Shown here piece by piece: positions 1 through 5,199 of a stretch of DNA of 6,413 nt. Numbering within the stretch: the stretch's first letter is position 1; every line of letters begins with the position of its first letter. The DNA comes from Phascolarctobacterium sp. (GTDB lineage Bacteria; Bacillota; Negativicutes; Acidaminococcales; Acidaminococcaceae). The position numbers and the translations under genes are program-made. The stretch lies in assembly GCA_022718015.1 (NCBI GenBank), contig JAIHZV010000069.1, positions 1-6,413 on the forward strand. Direction: 5' to 3'. Below the pieces are notes generated by a model. It was not told the origin of the DNA and searched no databases. It worked only from the letters and a program-made list of their open reading frames with translations.

Positions 1-92
<92 letters not shown>

Positions 93-132
93 AGAAAAAT
101 AAGACCTGTCATAAGACAGGTCTTATTTTTCT
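93..132 (+). terminator. Terminator of the rRNA operon, perfect 18-bp hairpin
   Basis: Positions 93-110 and 115-132 are exact reverse complements, with an ATAA loop at 111-114. The inner stem (GACCTGTC/GACAGGTC) is GC-containing and the outer stem is A-rich on the left and T-rich on the right, so a TTATTTTT run follows the strong part of the hairpin. Because the arms are perfectly symmetric, the same T-run is present on the - strand and it could stop transcription from both directions. Confidence 0.93.
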
Positions 133-179
133 ATGTGGGTAGATATATACCGAGCAGGGAACCTGGGAGAAGCGACACC

Positions 180-214
180 CGATTTGTCACGAGCGCAAGC
201 GAAGTGAGAAATCG
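180..214. repeat. Inverted repeat / hairpin 1 of the structured region
   Basis: Arms CGATTTGTCAC (180-190) and GTGAGAAATCG (204-214) pair over 11 positions with one internal G-G mismatch. The 13-nt loop contains GCGCAAGC. There is no T-run, so it does not look like a terminator. Confidence 0.6.
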
Positions 215-229
215 AAAAGGTGGAGCTTT

Positions 230-267
230 CTTCGATAAATGCGACCGAATAGGGAGCATTTTCGAAG
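230..267. repeat. Inverted repeat / hairpin 2 of the structured region
   Basis: CTTCGA (230-235) pairs with TCGAAG (262-267), and AAATGC (237-242) pairs with GCATTT (256-261). T236 is bulged and the loop is 13 nt (243-255). That is 12 pairs in total, and it lacks a terminator T-run. Confidence 0.6.
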
Positions 268-275
268 GGATAGAT

Positions 276-343
276 AGCCAGGCTTGAAGGAGCTGTGCGA
301 CGCGCAAGCCTGCGAACAATTATGAACAGTGCCGAGCCTGGCT
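276..343. repeat. Inverted repeat / long-range stem 3 of the structured region
   Basis: AGCCAGGCT (276-284) and AGCCTGGCT (335-343) are exact reverse complements and enclose about 50 nt, including a small TGCG/CGCA hairpin at 296-306. The left arm can instead pair locally: CAGGCTTG (279-286) is the exact reverse complement of CAAGCCTG (305-312). The two pairings exclude each other. Confidence 0.5.
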
Positions 344-390
344 GACCAGCCGCCACGTCTAAAGAAGCATTTTTTGAATACAGACAATCT

Positions 391-446
391 ATAAAAATCT
401 AAAAAAACATAATAAGATAGACATATTTGCCTAATTATGATATAAT
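391..446 (+). promoter_or_regulatory. Promoter of the NhaC-family antiporter gene
   Basis: A TAGACA -35 box (418-423, five of six matches to TTGACA) lies exactly 17 nt before a perfect TATAAT -10 box (441-446). The -10 box is preceded by TGA (438-440), an extended -10 element. The A/T-rich tract at 391-417, with A-runs, lies where an UP element would be. Transcription should start near 453, giving a leader of only about 32 nt, too short for a riboswitch. Confidence 0.85.
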
Positions 447-484
447 CCTTTCAGACTTTAAAACCTTAAATATGGAGTGGTGAT

Positions 485-2143
485 ATGCGAAAAACAAACT
501 ATTTATTCTTGGCTGTTGTTTTGGTTATTGTAGCTGGCCTGTCCTTTATCAGCATGCAAGCACCAAACACTGTTGACCCGGCAACCTATAAGCCGGCTGT
601 GTATTCTACGATTGGCGCTTTGCTGCCGCCTGTTGTAGCTATTGCCTTGGCATTGATTACGAAGGAGGTTTATTCCTCTCTCTTCGTTGGTATTGCTATT
701 GGTGCGCTGCTTTACGCTAACGGAAATCTGGAGCTGGCATTGAATACAATGCTCTTTAATGAAGACGGCGGCATGATCATGAAGCTGGCTGATAGCTGGA
801 GTGTTGGTATCCTTGTCTTTCTTGTAGTTCTTGGCATTATGGTTGCTTTGATGAACAAGGTTGGCGGTAGTGCTGCGTTTGGTCAATGGGCATCACAGAA
901 TATCAAGACTCGTGTAGGTGCGCAGCTGGCGACTATCGCGCTGGGAATTTTGATTTTTGTTGATGACTATTTTAACTGCTTGACTGTCGGTTCTGTTATG
1001 CGTCCTGTTACGGACAGACATCAGGTGAGTCGTGCGAAGCTGGCGTATCTGATTGACGCAACTGCTGCACCTATCTGCATTATTGCACCTGTATCGAGCT
1101 GGGCTGCTGCTGTTACCTCGTCTGTGCCTAAAGGCTCTGACATCAATGGCTTCAGCATGTTCTTACAGACAATCCCTTACAACTTCTATGCTATCTGTAC
1201 CTTGGCGATGATGGTGATGATTACAGTGCTGAAATTTGATTTCGGCGGCATGAAGGTACATGAGGATAATGCAATGAAGGGCGATTTGTTTACCACGGCT
1301 GCTCGTCCCTATGGTGATGATGAGGATAATACAGATAAGCCAAATGGTGCTGTTATCGACCTTGTTCTGCCTGTCATGGTGCTTATTTTCTGCTGCATTG
1401 TCGGCATGATTTATACTGGCGGATTTTTCACTGGTGAAAGCTTTGTTGATGCTTTTGCCGGCGCGAATGCTTCTAAAGGTTTGGTGCTGGGCAGTATGGC
1501 GACCTTCTTCTTCACCTTCTGCTTTTACATGGTGCGTAATGTGATGACCTTTAAGGATTTCACAGACTGCATTCCGGCAGGTTTTAGAGCTATGGTTGCG
1601 CCGATTATGATTCTGACGATGGCCTGGACTCTTTCCGGCATGACTGGCCTTTTGGGTGCAAAATTCTACGTGCATGACGTTGTTGCCAGCTCTGCAGGTA
1701 TCCTGAAAATGTTCCTGCCGGCGATTATCTTCATGGTAGCAATGTTCCTGGCGTTCTCTACTGGTACAAGCTGGGGCACCTTTGCTATTCTTATTCCTGT
1801 AGTGTGCAATGTTTTTGGTGCAGGCGATACCTATGAGATGCTGGTTATCTCTATCGCTTCCTGCCTGAGCGGCGCTGTGTGCGGCGACCATTGCTCGCCT
1901 ATCAGTGATACGACGATTATGGCTTCGGCTGGCGCACACTCTGACCACGTAAACCACGTGTCTACACAGCTGCCTTATGCGCTTACTGCAGCAAGCGTAT
2001 CCGTTGTCGGTTATCTTATTGCCGGTGGTATCGCTTACTTCACAGAAAGCTCTGCAGCGCTTATAGCTCTGCCGATTACGCTGGTGCTGCTGTTTGTTAC
2101 GCTGCTGGTTATTCGCAGCTATGTACGCAGAACTGCAGCCTGA
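485..2143 (+). CDS. NhaC-family Na+/H+ antiporter
   Basis: This 552-residue, very hydrophobic protein should be an inner-membrane secondary transporter that exchanges external protons for internal Na+, serving pH and sodium homeostasis. Hydrophobic segments run throughout. Family-typical motifs are FVDDYFNCLTVGSVMRPVTD at about 158-177, the APVSSWAA segment at 201-208, STGTSWGTFAILIPV at about 425-439, and CGDHCSPISDTTIMASAGA at about 466-484 followed by DHVNHVSTQLPYAL. An acidic hydrophilic loop (about 253-288, with DDEDNTD) separates the two halves. The start is supported by GGAGTGG at 474-480, seven nt after GGAG ends. The gene is transcribed alone, between its own promoter and terminator. 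The NhaC superfamily also includes malate/lactate antiporters (MleN type) and amino acid transporters, so the substrate is inferred only; family membership is secure. Confidence 0.9.
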   Translation: MRKTNYLFLAVVLVIVAGLSFISMQAPNTVDPATYKPAVYSTIGALLPPVVAIALALITKEVYSSLFVGIAIGALLYANGNLELALNTMLFNEDGGMIMKLADSWSVGILVFLVVLGIMVALMNKVGGSAAFGQWASQNIKTRVGAQLATIALGILIFVDDYFNCLTVGSVMRPVTDRHQVSRAKLAYLIDATAAPICIIAPVSSWAAAVTSSVPKGSDINGFSMFLQTIPYNFYAICTLAMMVMITVLKFDFGGMKVHEDNAMKGDLFTTAARPYGDDEDNTDKPNGAVIDLVLPVMVLIFCCIVGMIYTGGFFTGESFVDAFAGANASKGLVLGSMATFFFTFCFYMVRNVMTFKDFTDCIPAGFRAMVAPIMILTMAWTLSGMTGLLGAKFYVHDVVASSAGILKMFLPAIIFMVAMFLAFSTGTSWGTFAILIPVVCNVFGAGDTYEMLVISIASCLSGAVCGDHCSPISDTTIMASAGAHSDHVNHVSTQLPYALTAASVSVVGYLIAGGIAYFTESSAALIALPITLVLLFVTLLVIRSYVRRTAA

Positions 2144-2170
2144 GCTGTGGAATGCTGCTTTTTTCCTGAA

Positions 2171-2204
2171 AAAAAAGCTGGTACAGAAATGTGCCAGCTT
2201 TTTT
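2171..2204 (+). terminator. Rho-independent terminator after the antiporter gene
   Basis: An A-run plus GCTGGTAC (2171-2184) pairs with GTGCCAGC plus a T-run (2191-2204). The stem is 14 bp including one G-T wobble, with loop AGAAAT. It lies 28 nt after the stop codon. The A-run on the left could let it work from the other strand too. Confidence 0.93.
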
Positions 2205-2212
2205 GTGCGCTA

Positions 2213-2235
2213 AAGCTAACTTTCCTGCTTAGCTT
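2213..2235. repeat. Inverted repeat AAGCTAA/TTAGCTT just upstream of the dapF -35 box
   Basis: AAGCTAA (2213-2219) and TTAGCTT (2229-2235) form a 7-bp inverted repeat with a 9-nt spacer. A third TTAGCTT copy lies at 2244-2250, inside the promoter spacer. This could be an operator, but no matching regulator can be named from the sequence. Confidence 0.4.
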
Positions 2236-2236
2236 A

Positions 2237-2265
2237 TTGGAATTTAGCTTTATTTTTGTTATAAT
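2237..2265 (+). promoter_or_regulatory. Promoter of dapF
   Basis: A TTGGAA -35 box (2237-2242, four of six) is spaced 17 nt from a perfect TATAAT (2260-2265). The -10 box is preceded by TGT (2257-2259), an extended -10. Transcription probably starts near 2272, so the leader is about 24 nt and leaves no room for a lysine riboswitch. Confidence 0.82.
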
Positions 2266-2295
2266 GAATAGAGAGCATCCAAAGGAGGAAGGACC

Positions 2296-3189
2296 ATGAA
2301 AATAGAATTTACTAAAATGCATGGTGCTGGCAATGATTACGTCTATGTTGACTGCACCAAGGAAATGTTGCCGAACCCGGGCGCTATTTCTGAATATGTA
2401 AGCCATAGACGCTTTGGTATTGGCAGTGACGGCCTGATTTGCATCTGCAAGTCTGACGTTGCTGATTTTAAAATGCGTATGTTCAACGCTGACCGCAGCG
2501 AAGGCAAGATGTGCGGTAATGGCGTGCGCTGCGTAGCTAAGTTTGTGCATGACAAGGGCTTGACTGACAAGACTACTATTACGCTGGAAACTCTTTCTGG
2601 TGTTAAGGAAATTGAGATGGTTGTTGAAAATGGTGAGGTTGTCGGCGCGAAGGTGGATATGGGCAAGCCTATTTTCCGTGCTACCGAGATTCCGATGAGC
2701 TGCGACCATTATATTTTTGTCGACCAGGCAATTGTTTTGAATGATAATCATGATGATGTAACCAAGGAAAAGGTTTTCTATAACGGCACGGCGATTTCTA
2801 TGGGCAATCCGCATTTCGTTACCTTTGTGGATGATGTGGACAGCCTGAAGCTGGAGGAGCTGGGACCGCAATTTGAGCATCATAAGCTGTTTCCTGAGGG
2901 CGTAAATACCGAGTTTGTACAGGTTCTGGACAAAAATACGGTTAAGTTCCGCGTTTGGGAGCGTGGCAGCGGCGAGACCTGGGCTTGTGGCACTGGTGCG
3001 AGCGCTGTTGCTGTTGCCTGCATTATGCTGAATAAAGCAGGCAAGCAGGGTGAACCGCTGAATGTACATTGCAAGGGCGGTCTGCTCAAGGTTACGCATG
3101 AGCTGAATGACCATGTAACCTTAGAGGGCAATGCAGTCGCAGTATTTGACGGCGTGATTGATATTCCTGAAAGCGTTATTAACGAGTAA
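2296..3189 (+). CDS. dapF: Diaminopimelate epimerase
   Basis: This cytoplasmic, cofactor-independent epimerase converts LL-diaminopimelate to meso-diaminopimelate, used for lysine synthesis and peptidoglycan cross-links. The N-terminal KMHGAGNDYVYVD (7-19) and RRFGIGSDGLI (38-48) are family hallmarks. The two catalytic cysteines are visible: Cys73 in EGKMCGNGVRC and Cys231 in ETWACGTGAS. MGNPHFVTFVDD (169-180) and WERGSGET (221-228) are also typical. At 297 residues it is somewhat longer than the E. coli enzyme (about 274), and the region around 136-165 looks like the extra length. The start is set by a strong AAAGGAGG at 2281-2288, seven nt before ATG. It is followed by dapL, which makes its substrate, but a terminator lies between them. 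Confidence 0.97.
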   Translation: MKIEFTKMHGAGNDYVYVDCTKEMLPNPGAISEYVSHRRFGIGSDGLICICKSDVADFKMRMFNADRSEGKMCGNGVRCVAKFVHDKGLTDKTTITLETLSGVKEIEMVVENGEVVGAKVDMGKPIFRATEIPMSCDHYIFVDQAIVLNDNHDDVTKEKVFYNGTAISMGNPHFVTFVDDVDSLKLEELGPQFEHHKLFPEGVNTEFVQVLDKNTVKFRVWERGSGETWACGTGASAVAVACIMLNKAGKQGEPLNVHCKGGLLKVTHELNDHVTLEGNAVAVFDGVIDIPESVINE

Positions 3190-3204
3190 ACAAATTGCTT
3201 GAAC

Positions 3205-3247
3205 TACTAGCTGCGGGCAGTCCAAAGGCTTGCAGCTAGTAATTTTT
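3205..3247 (+). terminator. Rho-independent terminator after dapF
   Basis: TACTAGCTGC (3205-3214) pairs perfectly with GCAGCTAGTA (3232-3241) and is followed by a TTTTT run at 3243-3247. The 17-nt loop can form a small inner stem. It starts 15 nt after the dapF stop. Termination may be partial, leaving some read-through into dapL. Confidence 0.85.
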
Positions 3248-3255
3248 CGAGCGTT

Positions 3256-3264
3256 TGCTATAAA
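3256..3264 (+). promoter_or_regulatory. Probable extended -10 promoter of dapL
   Basis: TGC followed by TATAAA (3259-3264) makes an extended -10 element 32 nt before the dapL start codon. No good -35 box is found at the right distance; that position falls in the right arm of the dapF terminator. The call rests on the -10 element and on the need for a promoter after a terminator. Confidence 0.45.
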
Positions 3265-3296
3265 TTTAAAATGATTTTAATTATGGGGGTTTCTAA

Positions 3297-4499
3297 ATGG
3301 CATTTGTAAACGAAAATTATTGCAACTTAAAAGAAAGCTTTCTTTTTGCTGACATTGCGCACAAGGTAAGCGCTTACGCTGAGGCACATCCAGACAAAAA
3401 GATTATCCGTCTTGGCATTGGCGACGTTACGCTGCCGCTGGCAAAATGCGTTGTTGACGCAATGGAGAAGGCTGTAGCAGAAATGGGCGTACAGGCTACC
3501 TTCCGTGGCTATGGTCCGGAGCAGGGCTATGACTTCCTGCATGAAGCACTGGTAAAATATTATGCTTCCTTCGGCGTTACGCTGGCAAGCGATGAAATTT
3601 TCATCAGCGACGGTGCAAAGAGCGATTGCGCTAATATCACCGATATTTTCAGCAACGCCAACACTATCCTGATTCCTGACCCGGTATATCCTGTATATCT
3701 GGATACCAACATCATGTGCGGCCGTCACATTATTTATATGGAAGGCAAGCCGGAAAATGATTTCCTGCCGATGCCGGACGAAAATGTGAAGGCTGACGTA
3801 ATTTATCTGTGCTCTCCGAACAACCCGACTGGCTCTGCTTATACTAAAGAGCAGCTGGAGGAATGGGTTGCTTATGCACTGAAAAATGATGCAGTTATTC
3901 TGTATGACGCTGCTTATGAAGCATATGTAACTGACCCGGCAATTCCGCGCAGCATTTTTGTTATCGAGGATGCTAAGAAGTGCGCTATCGAGCTGTGCTC
4001 CCTGTCTAAAACTGCTGGCTTTACCGGTACCCGCTGCGGCTATACTGTTGTTCCGCACGCACTGGTTCGCAAAACCGAAGGCGGCAAGGAGATGGAGCTG
4101 AACAAAATGTGGCTGCGTCGTCAGACCACGAAGTTCAACGGTGTTCCGTACATCATCCAACGTGGTGCTGAGGCTGTGTTCAGCGAAGAAGGCATTAAAC
4201 AATGCCGCGAAAGCATTGCTTATTATCAGGAGAACGCTCGTATTATTATGGCAGGCTTTGATAAGGTTGGCATTAAATATTTTGGCGGCGTACATTCTCC
4301 GTACATCTGGCTGCAATGCCCGAACGGCATGAGCTCTTGGGAGTTCTTTGACTTCCTGCTGGAAAAACTGCAGGTTGTAGGCACTCCGGGCGCTGGCTTC
4401 GGCAAAATGGGCGAAGGATTTTTCCGTCTGACTGCTTTCGGCAGCCGCGAAAATACCATTGAAGCTATGGAACGTATTATTAACGGACTGAAAAAATAA
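3297..4499 (+). CDS. dapL: LL-diaminopimelate aminotransferase
   Basis: A PLP-dependent, fold-type I aminotransferase of the cytoplasm. It makes LL-diaminopimelate directly from tetrahydrodipicolinate with glutamate as amino donor, bypassing the acyl-DAP route (DapD, DapC, DapE). Family features in order are VNENYCNLKESFLF (4-17), IIRLGIGDVTLPL (36-48), FRGYGPEQGYDFL (69-81), the SDGAKSD cofactor-binding loop (104-110), IPDPVYPVYLDTN (126-138), CSPNNPTG (172-179), DAAYEAY (204-210) and the Schiff-base lysine K238 in SLSKTAGFTGTRCGY. TTKFNGVPYIIQRGAEAV and VVGTPGAGFGKMGEGFFRL complete it. At 400 residues it is close to the usual ~410. The ribosome site is an unusual GGGGG (3285-3289), seven nt before ATG. 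The length and unbroken motifs suggest an active enzyme. Confidence 0.96.
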   Translation: MAFVNENYCNLKESFLFADIAHKVSAYAEAHPDKKIIRLGIGDVTLPLAKCVVDAMEKAVAEMGVQATFRGYGPEQGYDFLHEALVKYYASFGVTLASDEIFISDGAKSDCANITDIFSNANTILIPDPVYPVYLDTNIMCGRHIIYMEGKPENDFLPMPDENVKADVIYLCSPNNPTGSAYTKEQLEEWVAYALKNDAVILYDAAYEAYVTDPAIPRSIFVIEDAKKCAIELCSLSKTAGFTGTRCGYTVVPHALVRKTEGGKEMELNKMWLRRQTTKFNGVPYIIQRGAEAVFSEEGIKQCRESIAYYQENARIIMAGFDKVGIKYFGGVHSPYIWLQCPNGMSSWEFFDFLLEKLQVVGTPGAGFGKMGEGFFRLTAFGSRENTIEAMERIINGLKK

Positions 4500-4510
4500 T
4501 TTTCAAAATG

Positions 4511-4543
4511 AAGAAGCTGTCGCAGATTGTGACAGCTTCTTTT
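4511..4543 (+). terminator. Rho-independent terminator after dapL
   Basis: AAGAAGCTGTC (4511-4521) and GACAGCTTCTT (4531-4541) form a perfect 11-bp stem with a 9-nt loop. The T-run is short (TTTT, 4540-4543). It begins 11 nt after the dapL stop codon. Confidence 0.82.
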
Positions 4544-4582
4544 ATAATGTGTAGCCTTTTAGTAAAGTTTTGCTGCTGGTGC

Positions 4583-4611
4583 TTGCGCTTGGGAGTGGAA
4601 GAGTCTATAAT
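4583..4611 (+). promoter_or_regulatory. Promoter of the small secreted protein gene
   Basis: A perfect TATAAT (4606-4611) lies 17 nt after TTGCGC (4583-4588), which keeps the important TTG of a -35 box. There is no extended -10 TG here. The leader would be about 28 nt. Confidence 0.65.
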
Positions 4612-4644
4612 GATAAATATCTAGTGATAGAGGAGGATTATTCC

Positions 4645-5064
4645 ATGAAAAAGATATTGATGTTAGTTACTATGGTTATGATGCTGGCCTTCAGCGCTGT
4701 ATGCAGCGCATCTAACGGCAAGGTGCTGGACGCAGAGGAAGCTTTGGCTGCGAAGTTCCTGACGGCAGGCAATTATAAGGCTGTCAGCGCACTTATGACT
4801 CCGGAAATGCAAAAGAATTGGGACGAGAAGGCTTACAGCAATTTCCAAAGCACCTTGGCTAATGATTTTGGCAAGCTGAATACAAATCAATTAATCGTAG
4901 TAGAAAAGCATAAAAATGCTGATGTCCTGTTGTATCAGGTTGCTGCAGAAAAAGTTCCCGCTGCACGCTTTGTATATCTCTTCAAGCTGAACGGCGAAAA
5001 ACCGCTGCTGGATGATTTCAGCGTAATGCTGCCGCAGAAGAAGGCAGAAGCAGAGAAAAAATAA
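4645..5064 (+). CDS. Small secreted protein of unknown function, possibly DUF3887/NTF2-like
   Basis: This is a 139-residue protein. The N-terminus (MKK, then a hydrophobic stretch to about residue 18, then CSA-S) is a signal peptide, with likely cleavage after Ala22; the cysteine at 20 does not fit a lipobox. The mature part of about 117 residues has AEEALAAKFLTAGNYKAVSALMTPEM, then a short helix-rich segment (SNFQSTLANDFGKLNT) and strand-like stretches (LIVVEKHKNADVLLYQVAAE, RFVYLFKLNG). It ends in a lysine-rich tail. This order resembles secreted DUF3887 or NTF2-like domains, but that is inference from appearance. The reading frame stays open back to a TTG at 4570. I chose ATG 4645 because AGGAGG lies at 4631-4636, the signal peptide begins there, and the -10 box lies inside the longer frame. 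Its neighbours give no functional clue. Confidence 0.85.
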   Translation: MKKILMLVTMVMMLAFSAVCSASNGKVLDAEEALAAKFLTAGNYKAVSALMTPEMQKNWDEKAYSNFQSTLANDFGKLNTNQLIVVEKHKNADVLLYQVAAEKVPAARFVYLFKLNGEKPLLDDFSVMLPQKKAEAEKK

Positions 5065-5076
5065 ATATCGTTTTAC

Positions 5077-5103
5077 AAGCAGAGCCGCGCGCTCTGCTTT
5101 TTT
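5077..5103 (+). terminator. Rho-independent terminator after the small secreted protein gene
   Basis: AAGCAGAGC (5077-5085) pairs with GCTCTGCTT (5091-5099) around a CGCGC loop. A T-run of six (5098-5103) follows directly. It lies 12 nt after the stop codon. Confidence 0.93.
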
Positions 5104-5138
5104 CTTGCAAATTATCTACATATTTTCTTGCGCGGCTA

Positions 5139-5147
5139 TGTTATAAT
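5139..5147 (+). promoter_or_regulatory. Probable extended -10 promoter of polA
   Basis: TGT followed by a perfect TATAAT (5142-5147) forms an extended -10 element. No good -35 box lies at 16-18 nt. The predicted start, near 5154, leaves a leader of about 45 nt that contains a small TGCC/GGCA hairpin (5169-5172 with 5180-5183) shortly before the ribosome site. Confidence 0.6.
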
Positions 5148-5199
5148 AACTATATCATGAAAAGTCTGTGCCGCCGTCTGGCATGGAGAAGGAGATATT

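Larger units (their letters stand above)
133..417. other. Gene-free intergenic region with several inverted repeats, possibly a structured element
   Basis: No convincing coding gene or tRNA is seen between the rRNA terminator and the antiporter promoter. The stretch from about 150 to 360 is rich in potential stems: 180-190 with 204-214 (11 pairs, one G-G mismatch), 230-242 with 256-267 (12 pairs with one bulged T), and 276-284 with 335-343 (9 perfect pairs), plus smaller ones at 155-165 and 296-306. The octamer GCGCAAGC occurs twice, at 193-200 and 302-309. From about 361 on it becomes AT-rich and merges with the promoter. The strand and nature are unknown: it could be a dispersed intergenic repeat, a small structured RNA, or decayed sequence. 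Confidence 0.5.

Noticed and set aside
133..484. tRNA genes or a mobile element after the 5S rRNA
   Set aside because: No TTCGANNC-type T-loop within a cloverleaf, no transposase frame, and no terminal repeats with target duplication were seen.
1163..1957. A 264-codon minus-strand open frame opposite the antiporter gene
   Set aside because: It is antisense to a clear NhaC-family gene. It has no ribosome site, and its composition (rich in His, Arg, Asn) is typical of a shadow frame.
2205..2295. A lysine riboswitch or T-box in front of dapF
   Set aside because: The predicted transcript leader is only about 24 nt, with no room for such an RNA. The inverted repeat there lies upstream of the transcription start.
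2119..3114. A 331-codon minus-strand open frame across the antiporter terminator, the dapF promoter and most of dapF
   Set aside because: dapF on the + strand has all its motifs, and the antisense frame has no recognisable domain. It crosses two regulatory regions.
3327..4316. A 329-codon minus-strand open frame opposite dapL
   Set aside because: Antisense shadow of a fully recognisable aminotransferase. Long antisense frames here follow from the codon bias of the real genes.
4543..4548. A TATAAT at the end of the dapL terminator as another promoter
   Set aside because: No -35 box at a proper distance and no upstream TG. The downstream TATAAT at 4606 is much better placed.
4570..4644. An N-terminal extension of the small secreted protein to a TTG at 4570
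   Set aside because: The TATAAT promoter at 4606-4611 lies inside the extension. The AGGAGG at 4631-4636 and the signal peptide both point to ATG 4645.
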